Shown here: positions 33,627 through 42,252 of the stretch, piece after piece
Layout: each line of letters starts with the position of its first letter
Position numbering within the stretch: the stretch's first letter is position 1
From: Chthonomonas calidirosea T49
GTDB lineage: Bacteria; Armatimonadota; Chthonomonadetes; Chthonomonadales; Chthonomonadaceae
DNA length: 64,000 nucleotides
Reading direction: 5' to 3'
NCBI RefSeq assembly: GCF_000427095.1
Contig: NC_021487.1
Location: 3,373,862-3,437,861 of the forward strand
Program-made: the position numbers and the translations under genes
Notes under the pieces: model-generated
The model's input: only the letters and a program-made list of their open reading frames with translations
Told to the model about the DNA's origin: nothing
Database searches by the model: none

Positions 33627-34661
33627 TTACCCATCATCAGTATTGCGCGATGTTTCAGTCTCCTCATAACAGCCTTTCGGCCAGCGAGCACGTATATACT
33701 CTAAAAATCGGGAGAGAGTAGGGGCCGAGAGAAAACCCTCGCCTTGGGGAACGAGCTCGGGGTGATCGTCAATATAGTGACCACCCACAGCAATAAGAAA
33801 CGCATGCTCCTGACGCAACTTGTTGAGATGCTGTAGAAGGCGCTGAGCCTCGTCCCATTGCTCTTGCATGGCGACGGATACGACCACAAGGTTGGGTTTG
33901 GCCGAACGCACAATCTCCACGAAACTAGGGGTGGGAACATTGGCCCCCAAAAAGAGGGTTTCCCATCCGAGGGCGTGCAGGCTATCGGCGATCATGCGTA
34001 GGCCAAGCTGATGCCAGTTCCCTGCGACGCAGCCTAGCACAGCACGGCACCCAACGAGGGCAATGGGAGTGTAGAACTGAGCGATCCGAGCCATAAGACG
34101 CTCGACGATGGCCGAAGCGAGATGCTCGTGCGCTTCATCGGTAAGACCCTGTTGGTACATCTCACCGATCTGCTGCAAGCAAAACTGAAAGATCTCCTCG
34201 TAGATGAAAGGCATAGTAACGCCTTGAGCGAGCATCGAGTTAACGAGGATGACGGCGGTGGACTCTTCTCCCTGTAAGAGCGCATCGAGAAGAGTTTTGC
34301 GCCACGCAGCAACTTGCTCTAGCGAAGGCGGATTCACCGAAGATACCTCTGTAGAGGGGTTTGGGGTGGAGGATTGGGGGGCTGAAGTTGCGGAGGCGGC
34401 GATCTCATGCATGCGAAGAAGCACATCGGCGAAGGGCATGGCAAGGGAGTAGTAGACAAATCGGCCCACACGTTCAGCCCGTACAAGGCCTTGTTGGCGC
34501 ATCTTCGCCAAATGGTTAGATACATTCGGTTGCTTCAAGCCGGTCGCTCGCACAAGCTCTGTTACCGTGCGGCGTCCGAACTGAAGGCTCTCTAGAATGG
34601 CGCGACGCGAAGGTTCGGCCAGAGCTCTAGAGAGAGCGTCGGGGGTTCGTTCCCCTCGCAT
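33627..34661 (-). CDS. ArsR-type HTH regulator fused to a cobalamin-binding domain
   Basis: 344 residues from ATG 34661, chosen because GGAG lies 6 nt upstream; earlier in-frame starts lack one. Residues about 5-80 form an ArsR winged helix (LAEPSRRAILESL, TGLKQPNVSNHLAKMRQQGLVRAERVGRFVYYSL). After a Ser/Pro linker, about 115-200 match the four-helix B12-binding cap (IGEMYQQGLTDEAHEHLASAIV), with Tyr where CarH-type proteins have Trp but with the E-H pair kept. About 205-335 form the Rossmann B12 domain with His in GNWHQLGLRM (D-x-H-x-x-G variant). CarH/LitR photoreceptors have the same B12 module on a MerR HTH; here the HTH is ArsR-type. A light- or cobalamin-responsive repressor is likely; targets unknown. 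Confidence 0.85.
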   Translation of the reverse strand: MRGERTPDALSRALAEPSRRAILESLQFGRRTVTELVRATGLKQPNVSNHLAKMRQQGLVRAERVGRFVYYSLAMPFADVLLRMHEIAASATSAPQSSTPNPSTEVSSVNPPSLEQVAAWRKTLLDALLQGEESTAVILVNSMLAQGVTMPFIYEEIFQFCLQQIGEMYQQGLTDEAHEHLASAIVERLMARIAQFYTPIALVGCRAVLGCVAGNWHQLGLRMIADSLHALGWETLFLGANVPTPSFVEIVRSAKPNLVVVSVAMQEQWDEAQRLLQHLNKLRQEHAFLIAVGGHYIDDHPELVPQGEGFLSAPTLSRFLEYIRARWPKGCYEETETSRNTDDG

Positions 34662-34798
34662 TGTATTCTCCATGTTAATCAAAATGACCGGCGACAGTCC
34701 GTCTTGTCTTCTTGCTTAGATTAAAATAATTTTGCGTAATATTGTACCTACGTCTAACGCTCATTATGGCGCACGCTTGGGGAGCTGTCAACACATCC

Positions 34799-34827
34799 AA
34801 AAAAATGCTCTCGTCCTAAACGAGAGC
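34799..34827 (-). terminator. Rho-independent terminator of the 84-residue orphan
   Basis: On the - strand GCTCTCGT, a 5 nt loop and ACGAGAGC (34827 down to 34807) are followed by A and seven T (34805 down to 34799). This is a textbook intrinsic terminator about 90 nt after the stop of the small gene at 34919-35173. Confidence 0.85.
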
Positions 34828-34918
34828 AATAAGCAGTGCCAGAAGGCCTAGGAACCAATCCACATCCTTGGTTTCTTAAAAGCTTCCAAACCAAGATGAT
34901 CCGAGATCGCAAAACCTT

Positions 34919-35173
34919 TTAGGCTTCAATATCCAATCGTGTAGGCGATTCGGAGGCAGCTGTTAGACTATAGGCCGTTGCGTCACCAGCATCGCCTGAC
35001 GTCGGCGACGCTGAAAAGAGGGCACGCCGTATCTGCGCGATACGCGCCGAGAGCTGCTGCTCGAGCTGTTGCCCAAGCGCCTGCTCACGTGCCATTGCGT
35101 CGGCCTTTAGAGGTTTAGTGTCCGATGGATTCGTCCAGAAGAATCCACCTTGCGTGTAGGGTTGTACAGACAT
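34919..35173 (-). CDS. Small orphan protein, 84 residues
   Basis: Not recognised. It begins MSVQPYTQGGFFWTNPSD, has a Gln/Glu/Arg helix (EQALGQQLEQQLSARIAQIRRAL, about 30-52) that could be a short coiled coil, and a Ser/Thr/Ala tail. There is no membrane segment or signal peptide. AGGAG lies 10 nt before the ATG and an intrinsic terminator follows, both supporting a real monocistronic gene. It is flanked by the B12-type regulator and the DUF1800 gene. Confidence 0.65.
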   Translation of the reverse strand: MSVQPYTQGGFFWTNPSDTKPLKADAMAREQALGQQLEQQLSARIAQIRRALFSASPTSGDAGDATAYSLTAASESPTRLDIEA

Positions 35174-35501
35174 CGTGTTTGGTCTCCTTTTACAGGAACA
35201 CTAAGACCTACCGTTCGTTTTGGGCTCTCGACGTCTTGGGCTTGCACCTGTTTCGAGATCCCCTTGTTGCCCTCCGCTTCGGGGCGTAAGGCCGGTGATG
35301 TCTTAATTCTATTGTCGCATAGATTTTTGCTATCGGCAACGGAGATTTTACCGGTTTCTCTCCAACAAATGAGAAAAATTGTTCGAACTTTTTCCTTGCT
35401 ACTGCGTCTGAAAGGTTATCAACGTGGCCAGAAATTGTTGTAAAGCGTTGAATCTATCTCATTCATAGCGCCAGTCTTTCAGGGCTGATGGGAGACGAAA
35501 T
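35174..35501. other. Divergent intergenic region
   Basis: 328 nt between the small - strand gene and the + strand DUF1800 gene. It must hold promoters for both. On the - strand TAGAAT near 35302-35307 could be a -10 box, without a good -35. I recognise no riboswitch family, although the - strand leader is long (over 100 nt) and contains a TCTCG/CGAGA pair about 20 nt apart near 35230-35260. No gene is supported. Confidence 0.5.
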
Positions 35502-36878
35502 ATGAGTGCAGAGGTACATTCGCAAGATTATCAGAGAATGGCGCATCTGCTGCGCCGGGCGGGTTTCGGAGCCGATCGAGACACAGTGCTCGCCTGCTTA
35601 AAAGAGGGTTTTGATGCCACCATCCACAAGCTTGTCCACTACGACGAGGTGCTTGGCCCCGATACTTTCGAGGCCATGGAAGACCGGCAGCTCAACGACA
35701 TTCTTGATCAAAACAACATTGCCGATCTTCAGATATGGTGGCTCAATCGAATGGTGCAGACGGATAGGCCGTTACAAGAGAAGATGACCCTGTTTTGGCA
35801 CGGCCACTTCGCGACGGCCTATTCTAAAGTGAATTCTGCGCGATTGATGTTTCAGCAGAACCAGCTGTTCCGCCGCCATGCCGTCGGTAATTTTCATGAA
35901 CTCACGCTAGCCGTGTCGAAAGACCCTGCGATGATCTGGTATCTCGATAACAACACCAATCGCAAGGGGCACCCCAATGAGAACTACGCACGCGAATTGA
36001 TGGAGCTTTTTACGTTGGGCATCGGTCACTACACCGAGCAGGACGTGCGTGAGAGCGCTAGAGCCTTCACCGGTTGGACGTTCAACCGCCTTACCGGTGA
36101 GTATGTATTTCTCCCCCGTCAGCATGATGACGGCATAAAGACCTTTCTTGGGCAAACGGGCAACTTCAACGGGGACGACATCGTGAACATCATCATGCAA
36201 CAGCCCGCCTGTGCTCCCTTTATCTGCACTAAGCTGTTTAAGTTCTTCATTCACGAAAACCCCACACCGGAGGAGGTACGGCCTTTCGCAGAGATTTTCC
36301 GCAAGTCCAACTACGAGATAAAGCCCGTGCTTGAAGCCATGTTCCGTTCACCTGTTTTCTACTCGGAAAAGGCCATGTGGAGCAAGGTTAAAAGCCCTAC
36401 GGACTTCGTGGTCAGTGCGGTTCGTGCGACAGGAGCGCAGGTCCCCGTGCGATTTCTTCCTGCAGCGATGCGGGCGATGAACCAAGAGCTGTTCAACCCA
36501 CCCAGCGTGAAAGGATGGGATGGAGGGCTTACCTGGATCAACACAACTACGTTGATGGCACGGTTCAACTTTGCTATGCAGCTTGCCCGACTGAATGAAG
36601 AGAACCAGCCCTTGTTGGCCAGCCTAGAGCAACAGATCGCCGAGAACCAGCTGCGCAGTGCAGAGGCTATTGTAGACTATTTGGCCGAGCGCGTGCTGCA
36701 CCGCCCGGTGATGGAGAAGACCCGCGATATTCTGGTGAACTATATGAACACCGAGCGAACAGGCACCTACCAGCCGTTTACCATTGCGAATACGGGGCGT
36801 ATCCCTCGGGACAAGCTGATGAAAGTTCATGGCCTACTTCACCTGATTCTGCTGACCCCGGAGTATCAACTGGTTTAA
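35502..36878 (+). CDS. DUF1800 family protein
   Basis: 458 residues. The family hallmarks AHLLRRAGFGADRDTV at the start, WWLNRMVQTDRPLQEKMTLFWHGHFAT, NENYARELMELFTLGIGHYTEQDVRESARAFTGW and FNPPSVKGWDGG are all present. Function unknown; the family almost always occurs beside DUF1501 genes in bacteria with large secretomes, as here. No signal peptide is visible. GGGAGACG precedes the ATG. Confidence 0.92.
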   Translation: MSAEVHSQDYQRMAHLLRRAGFGADRDTVLACLKEGFDATIHKLVHYDEVLGPDTFEAMEDRQLNDILDQNNIADLQIWWLNRMVQTDRPLQEKMTLFWHGHFATAYSKVNSARLMFQQNQLFRRHAVGNFHELTLAVSKDPAMIWYLDNNTNRKGHPNENYARELMELFTLGIGHYTEQDVRESARAFTGWTFNRLTGEYVFLPRQHDDGIKTFLGQTGNFNGDDIVNIIMQQPACAPFICTKLFKFFIHENPTPEEVRPFAEIFRKSNYEIKPVLEAMFRSPVFYSEKAMWSKVKSPTDFVVSAVRATGAQVPVRFLPAAMRAMNQELFNPPSVKGWDGGLTWINTTTLMARFNFAMQLARLNEENQPLLASLEQQIAENQLRSAEAIVDYLAERVLHRPVMEKTRDILVNYMNTERTGTYQPFTIANTGRIPRDKLMKVHGLLHLILLTPEYQLV

Positions 36879-36955
36879 TGAGGGAGAAATTGACGCAAAG
36901 ATATCCATCGTTTGCCTTGAGAGCAAGCGGATGGAAGGAGCGAGGAGACAAAGCT

Positions 36956-38254
36956 ATGCGAACGACACGTCGTGAATTTATTCGAAACGGGTTAACCTTC
37001 CTTTCGTTTGGAATGATGGCTCCTAGCAGCCTGGTGCGTGCTGCTGCCGAGCTGACAGATGAAAACGGTCGCTCGAAAGCCGGCACGGGAAACATTCTTG
37101 TGGTGCTGCAGATGTTCGGAGGGAATGATGGGCTCAACACGCTCATTCCCTACACGAACCCTCTATACTATCAGAACCGACCCACTATCGGTATTCCAAA
37201 AGATCAGGTGCTGCCTATCTCCAACTCGGTTGGGCTACATCCCTCCATGTCGGCTTTACGGCAGCTTTTTGAAAAGGGACATGTTGCAGTGGTGCAGGGA
37301 GTAGGCTATCCCAACCCGAATTTCTCTCACTTCCGCAGCCAAGAGATATGGCAGACCGCCGACCCGGTGTCCACGGTGGTACGAGAGGGATGGCTGGGGC
37401 GTTACTTTGACGACGATGGACACCTAAGAGAGAATCCGTTGGCGGGTATCAACATAGGAGGCGAGCTTCCTCGTGCGCTCTACAGTGACTTCGGCTCGGT
37501 TGTCTCCATGCAGAACCCCAACGCTTTCCAGCTACAGACGATCGCTCCCGCCGAGCACAACGCCGAGATCGCCGCTTTTACCGCGCTCTACTCGCAGGGC
37601 ACCATGGCCAACAGCACCGACGACCTCGTGCGGAAGCTGGGACTAGAGGCCTACACCTGTAGCGAGCGCATTCGCAAGGCGCTGCAGGCCGAGGCAAACC
37701 AGCAAGATGACGAGCCTGGAAGCCCAACAGGGCGCACGCTGGATGCGCCCAGCTACGTGGGACGGACAGGACAGATGTCGCCGCTTGCGCGTAATCTGCA
37801 TACCATTGCGCAGTTGATTAAAGCCGACCTCGGCACCAAAATATTCTATGTCTCGACCGGAGGCTTCGATACCCACGCAAACCAGTTCCCAACGCAAGCC
37901 CGACTGTTGCAAGACCTTTCCGACTCGCTGGCGGCTTTCTACGCCGAGTTGGAGCAGATCGGGGTAGCCGATCGTGTTACGTTAGTGACTTTCTCCGAGT
38001 TCGGACGCAGGGTGCAAGAGAACGCTTCTGGAGGCACGGATCACGGCGCAGGCAGCTGTCTGTTTGTGATGGGCGGAGCCGTGCGAGGTGGCTTCTACGG
38101 CGAGTATCCGCCGCTGGACGATCTCTATCTGGGCAACCTGAAGTTCAATGTGGATTTCCGTCAGGTTTATGCCACGCTGCTCGACAAGTGGCTTGGCGTC
38201 TCCTCCCAGAAGATACTTAACGGAAGTTTCACTAACCTCCCGTTGTTCGCCTAA
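36956..38254 (+). CDS. DUF1501 family protein, Tat-exported
   Basis: 432 residues from ATG 36956, with GAGGAG 8 nt upstream; a longer frame reaches back to 36878 but lacks a site. The N-terminus RTTRREFIRNGLTFLSFGMMAPSS is a twin-arginine signal. The body has ILVVLQMFGGNDGLNTLIPY, NFSHFRSQEIWQTA and VTLVTFSEFGRRVQENASGGTDHGAG, the sulfatase-like metal-site family signatures. It lies 77 nt after the DUF1800 gene and is co-transcribed; the two products probably act together outside the cytoplasm. Confidence 0.92.
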   Translation: MRTTRREFIRNGLTFLSFGMMAPSSLVRAAAELTDENGRSKAGTGNILVVLQMFGGNDGLNTLIPYTNPLYYQNRPTIGIPKDQVLPISNSVGLHPSMSALRQLFEKGHVAVVQGVGYPNPNFSHFRSQEIWQTADPVSTVVREGWLGRYFDDDGHLRENPLAGINIGGELPRALYSDFGSVVSMQNPNAFQLQTIAPAEHNAEIAAFTALYSQGTMANSTDDLVRKLGLEAYTCSERIRKALQAEANQQDDEPGSPTGRTLDAPSYVGRTGQMSPLARNLHTIAQLIKADLGTKIFYVSTGGFDTHANQFPTQARLLQDLSDSLAAFYAELEQIGVADRVTLVTFSEFGRRVQENASGGTDHGAGSCLFVMGGAVRGGFYGEYPPLDDLYLGNLKFNVDFRQVYATLLDKWLGVSSQKILNGSFTNLPLFA

Positions 38255-38277
38255 AAAATATAAAAAACCTGAGAAGC

Positions 38278-38315
38278 AAAGAGGCTTAAGGGAGATCTCC
38301 CTTAAGCCTCTTTTT
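38278..38315. terminator. Strong bidirectional terminator
   Basis: An 18 nt arm (38278-38295) is followed at once by its exact reverse complement (38296-38313), a 36 bp perfect palindrome with AAA at the left and TTTTT at the right. It ends the DUF1800-DUF1501 unit on + and the esterase transcript on -. Confidence 0.9.
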
Positions 38316-38370
38316 GTTGAAAAAGTCGTCGTCTTTCAGAGCGGTTTGGCAGAGAGGCTAATGCCTTCGA

Positions 38371-39384
38371 TCACAAATGCATTTCAAGCCATTGAAATAG
38401 CTCTTCCCACATGGCGGGTGTCCATTCGTGGCCGATGTTAGGGTAGACCAGGCTTCGATAATTTGCCGGCTGCTCGTAGAGGGCGTATATCGCTTCAACG
38501 GCCGCATTGATCGCCTCAACTCCGGGTACCGGTGTGCTGCGATCGAGTTCGCCGTTCAAGAGCAACAGGGGCCTGGGGGCGCACAAGGCGACAACAGCTT
38601 CGGTGTCGAAATGGCGAAGGAAGTTGGGCACAAAGAAGTAGATGCCGTGGGTAGCTAAGGCACCAGTCTGTATAAGGTTTTGGTAACGGGTAAGGCAGGC
38701 GATGCCGATGCCGCATCGCACGCGCTCATCCACGGCCATATGCCACCAGGCTCGGGTGCTGCCCATGCTCATGCCCATGGCAGCGACTCGTTGACCATCC
38801 ACTTCAGGACGCGTCAGCAGATAGTCGAGGGCAAGCTGCTCATCTCGAAGCATCATGCCCCATAAGGTGCGTCCGTACCAAAGGTTCAGTTTTGCCCAAG
38901 AGGCCTCTTCTTGGCCGCCTCGTTCCTCCGGGCCATCGGGGCCGGTGCCAGCGCGTTCTCCGAAGCCATAGGCATCTATGGCCAGAACCATATAGCCTCG
39001 AGATACAAGCTCTTGTGCAATGGAGGTTCCTCGCGCACCACGTCGCCAAAGTTGCTCTTTCCCCACATCGTACTCCCCACCGTGCCAATGAAGATACTGA
39101 ATAGCAGGGGCGGGGCGGTCTAGCTGTTGCGGAAAGAGAAGATATCCCGTCACGATCGCACCCTCACCGCCAAGTGGGTCGCCGTTATGGAATCGGAAAC
39201 GTTCAAATCGCACTCCTTCACGCTGTCCGCATTCAAGCTGTTCGACCTCGGGAGTAGATTTTGGAGGAAGATCGCCCAGGAGTGAGAGGAGCGTTTGCTT
39301 TATTCGCTCGCGTTGCTCTTGCCATTCCGCCAACGTTGGGGGGCAAGATAGGGGCGGCACAAAAGGAAGGTTGCGCTTTATCAT
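38371..39384 (-). CDS. Alpha/beta hydrolase, esterase or dienelactone-hydrolase-like
   Basis: 337 residues from ATG 39384, with AGAGGAAT just upstream; an in-frame ATG at 39417 adds eleven residues without a site. The fold is alpha/beta hydrolase: nucleophile GMSMGS, acid in LLNGELDRSTP, His in IGHEWTP. The HWHGGEYDVGKEQLW and DAYGFGERAGTGPDGPEER segments resemble acetyl-xylan esterase / acyl-esterase-like relatives of the peptidase S9 family. No signal peptide, so probably cytoplasmic. Substrate unknown. Confidence 0.85.
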   Translation of the reverse strand: MIKRNLPFVPPLSCPPTLAEWQEQRERIKQTLLSLLGDLPPKSTPEVEQLECGQREGVRFERFRFHNGDPLGGEGAIVTGYLLFPQQLDRPAPAIQYLHWHGGEYDVGKEQLWRRGARGTSIAQELVSRGYMVLAIDAYGFGERAGTGPDGPEERGGQEEASWAKLNLWYGRTLWGMMLRDEQLALDYLLTRPEVDGQRVAAMGMSMGSTRAWWHMAVDERVRCGIGIACLTRYQNLIQTGALATHGIYFFVPNFLRHFDTEAVVALCAPRPLLLLNGELDRSTPVPGVEAINAAVEAIYALYEQPANYRSLVYPNIGHEWTPAMWEELFQWLEMHL

Positions 39385-39541
39385 CCTATTCCTCTGCTCA
39401 AGTTTCGAAGGGCACATCCAACCATTCTATAAGCTCTCTTGTGTTTCCTGCTCAATAATAAAAGGAAGGTGTCCGCTTCCCGCTCTGAAAAAACTGGTGG
39501 GTTCATCCCAAACGGTTACTCCTCAACGATCTCCTTCAATG

Positions 39542-42049
39542 TTATGGCGACTTCGCTGGGCTGTCGGCTTCGAGATAAGTTGTTTCGGGAAGTATCTCCC
39601 AGAGGGGCGATTCTGCCGCAACCGTGTACTGGGCAACCACATGCCCATTCACTTCGGCCTCCCATTGATGCCCAATAAAAGAGTGCTGCACCACGCTCTG
39701 GCCCGGTAACAAGGTGTGGTAGAGCACGCGGTCGCTGCCATTAATCCAGTAGATTTTAACCGGTTGGTCCAGTAGATTCCGAAATGTAACCGTGCATCCG
39801 TTATCGCCGCCTTGAGTCAATAGGAACTCTTTGGGAGGTTTTTTGTGCAGCAGATGCTGCACAAAATAGTCCCACATACGTCGCTGAACATAAGGGCCAA
39901 AACCATGGCCGGCTTCCGGCACAAAGAGCATATCGAAATCTTTGTTGGCTTGAATGAGTGCGTTGACAAACTGCATGGTAGAGGCGAACGGATTCACGTT
40001 GTCGTCAAGGCCACCGTGTATCAACAGGAGATGCCCTTGTAGCTTGGAAGCGAGCGTCACGTTGGATTGTGCTGCGTACTGGGGCCCAACGGGATAGCCC
40101 ATCCACAGCTCGTTCCACCACACCTTATCGGTACGCGAATCGTGGTTGCCCGCCATAGAGACAGCCACTTTATAGAACTCTGGGTGGACGAGAAGCGCAT
40201 GAGCCGATTCATAGCCGCCGGCTGACATACCGTAGATGCCCACGCGGGTAAGGTCTAAAGAGGGATATTTCGCGGCAGCCGCCTTCATCCAAGCGATGCG
40301 GTCGGGAAAGCCACAGTCGCCCAAATTCTTATAGCAAACATCATGAAACGCTTTTGAGCGGTTCGCGGTGCCCATGCCGTCCATCTGTACCACGATGAAC
40401 CCCAGTTCGGCTAAGGCTTGGTCGGCTCGTTGAGCGCTGAAGGAGAGAGGGGTAAACGAATCCTGGGGGCCCGCATAGATATCTTCGATTACGGGATATT
40501 TCTTATGCGGGTTGAAATTAGATGGGCGATAGATAACGCCCCAAATATCCGTTTTACCGTCTCGTCCTTTGGCGTGAAACGGCTCTGGAAAGCGCCATCC
40601 GGTGGCGAGTAGGCGGCTAACATCGGCCTTTGCCAATGTACAGAGTAAGGCCCCATCAGAGGTGCGCCGCAACTCGGTGATGGGCGGCATATCTACGCGA
40701 GAGTAGGTATCGAGATAGAATCGGTGATTGGGAGAGAATTGCAGGGTATGTTGGCCGTTACCGGGCGTTAGGCAGCGCAGGCCGGATCCATCGAAGTTGA
40801 CCTCGTAGTAGTGAATGTAGTATGGGTTTTGGTTCGGTTCACGGCCACAAGCGGTAAAGAGGATGCGACGGTGCTCAGCGTCTACGTCGAGCACGCTCCT
40901 AACAACCCATGGGCCTTTGGTGATCTGGTTCTTAACCTTGCCGGTCTGCTCATCAATGAGATAGAGGTGGCACCACCCATCGCGTTCAGATGCCCAGATA
41001 ATTTCGTGAGTTGAGTCGAGAAATTTGAGATAGTTGCAAGGAGGATAGACGAAGGTGTTGCTGCGCTCATCTATCAGGGGGCGTACTGCCCCTGTAGCTG
41101 CATCTCCTTCGTAGAGGCATACGCGATGATACCCACGGTAGGTTTGTAGGTAGGTAAAGTGTTGACCATCGGGCTGCCAACGAATTTCTGGTGGGCCACC
41201 CCAATCAATTGGGTCGGCCTTCGCCTCCTGTTCCGTTCCGTTTTGAAGATCGAAGAGGATAAGATGATGGATATCGAGGCGGTCGCCTGGAAGATCGTAG
41301 GGGTAGGCGCGCAAAGTGGGACGTAGTGAGCCGTTGCTAGGAACAGACACGACATTGTACATTTCACCATGCTCTCCCGGAACGGTGCGCCATGCCGCAA
41401 GATAACGGCGGTTAGGCGACAGGGAAAAGGCGGAGTAGGTGTTCTGCGCATTGCCATCGGTGGTTAGAGGCTTCTCGTCGTTTGCGGATATGCGCATGAC
41501 GATGTTATTGTTCGCCAGGTAAAACTGCGGATAGGCTGAAGGTGAGGGCTTTTGGGTTGGGGCAACGGCGGGCAAAGAGAGTTTAGGCGTTGCGATATAC
41601 CGGTAGGAGTAGTCCTTTAAGGAGATACGAAGCCACTTTCCTGCCAACTCAAAGGCTATTGCATCGCGTTGTGGTGTGTAGAGAAAGTTGGAGAACGGCA
41701 GCTGAAGTGGAAGCACAGGCTTGTCGGTTATGCGAGCAAGGAGATGGGCCACCTTGGAGGCATCGAAGGCCGGCTCTAGGCGACCGGTGGACGCATCTAC
41801 GAGGATAAAAGTCGTACCTTTTGGAGAGTGGAAGGCGTACCAAAAATGATCGCCATCGGGCAGCCAGTGAGGTTGAATGGAGGCGTTGGTGACCAAGCGC
41901 CCCATGGCTTCTGAGTTGAACTGAGCAGCGCGCTGATAGGCCGGCAGCATGGTATTTGCGGAAGAGGGTGGAGAGGATGGGCAGCTGTGGGTGAGGAGAG
42001 GCGCAGCAAAGGGCGGCCACAGTAAGAAGATGAGCCATGGTAGAGCCAT
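39542..42049 (-). CDS. DPP-IV-like peptidase (S9B) with C-terminal VHL-beta-like domain
   Basis: 835 residues from ATG 42049, which follows AAGGAAGG by 7 nt; the frame extends to 42145 without support. An export signal (ALPWLIFLLWPPFAAPLL) leads into a DPP-IV N-terminal propeller (about 70-480) and the S9 catalytic domain: Ser in IYGMSAGGY, Asp in HGGLDDNVNP, His in EAGHGF. After the catalytic domain (past about 765) come some 65 residues, CTVTFRNLLDQPVKIYWING through LLPGQSVVQHSFIGHQWEAEV, which match the pattern of the von Hippel-Lindau beta domain. It likely cleaves X-Pro or X-Ala dipeptides outside the membrane. Confidence 0.88.
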   Translation of the reverse strand: MALPWLIFLLWPPFAAPLLTHSCPSSPPSSANTMLPAYQRAAQFNSEAMGRLVTNASIQPHWLPDGDHFWYAFHSPKGTTFILVDASTGRLEPAFDASKVAHLLARITDKPVLPLQLPFSNFLYTPQRDAIAFELAGKWLRISLKDYSYRYIATPKLSLPAVAPTQKPSPSAYPQFYLANNNIVMRISANDEKPLTTDGNAQNTYSAFSLSPNRRYLAAWRTVPGEHGEMYNVVSVPSNGSLRPTLRAYPYDLPGDRLDIHHLILFDLQNGTEQEAKADPIDWGGPPEIRWQPDGQHFTYLQTYRGYHRVCLYEGDAATGAVRPLIDERSNTFVYPPCNYLKFLDSTHEIIWASERDGWCHLYLIDEQTGKVKNQITKGPWVVRSVLDVDAEHRRILFTACGREPNQNPYYIHYYEVNFDGSGLRCLTPGNGQHTLQFSPNHRFYLDTYSRVDMPPITELRRTSDGALLCTLAKADVSRLLATGWRFPEPFHAKGRDGKTDIWGVIYRPSNFNPHKKYPVIEDIYAGPQDSFTPLSFSAQRADQALAELGFIVVQMDGMGTANRSKAFHDVCYKNLGDCGFPDRIAWMKAAAAKYPSLDLTRVGIYGMSAGGYESAHALLVHPEFYKVAVSMAGNHDSRTDKVWWNELWMGYPVGPQYAAQSNVTLASKLQGHLLLIHGGLDDNVNPFASTMQFVNALIQANKDFDMLFVPEAGHGFGPYVQRRMWDYFVQHLLHKKPPKEFLLTQGGDNGCTVTFRNLLDQPVKIYWINGSDRVLYHTLLPGQSVVQHSFIGHQWEAEVNGHVVAQYTVAAESPLWEILPETTYLEADSPAKSP

Positions 42050-42194
42050 ATCAGTTCCTTCCTTAGACGATACAGGTGTTGGCGAATAAGTGCACAATAA
42101 ACTTCTTTTTCGACCTAGAGAAAACCTGCTAAAGAGAAAGGGCACCGTGAAGGTAGGCAGTGCCTAACAAAACATGCGAACATCGCCAGCTACT

Positions 42195-42224
42195 TTGCCG
42201 TTATTTTTCAGTGAGAGGTAAAAT
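42195..42224 (+). promoter_or_regulatory. Promoter of miaB
   Basis: TTGCCG (42195-42200), 18 nt spacer, TAAAAT (42219-42224). The predicted start near 42231 leaves a 20 nt leader with GGAG at 42241-42244 before ATG 42253. Confidence 0.6.
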
Positions 42225-42252
42225 AGTGGGGATAAATATTGGAGATTGACCG

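Noticed and set aside
33402..33704. 100-codon + strand frame in the prkA upstream region
   Set aside because: No ribosome site, low-complexity mix without family features, and it overlaps the 3' end of the ArsR-B12 gene.
35174..35501. Riboswitch in the leader of the small orphan gene
   Set aside because: I looked for c-di-GMP, SAM, preQ1, fluoride and cobalamin signatures and found no diagnostic core; only a short unrelated pairing.
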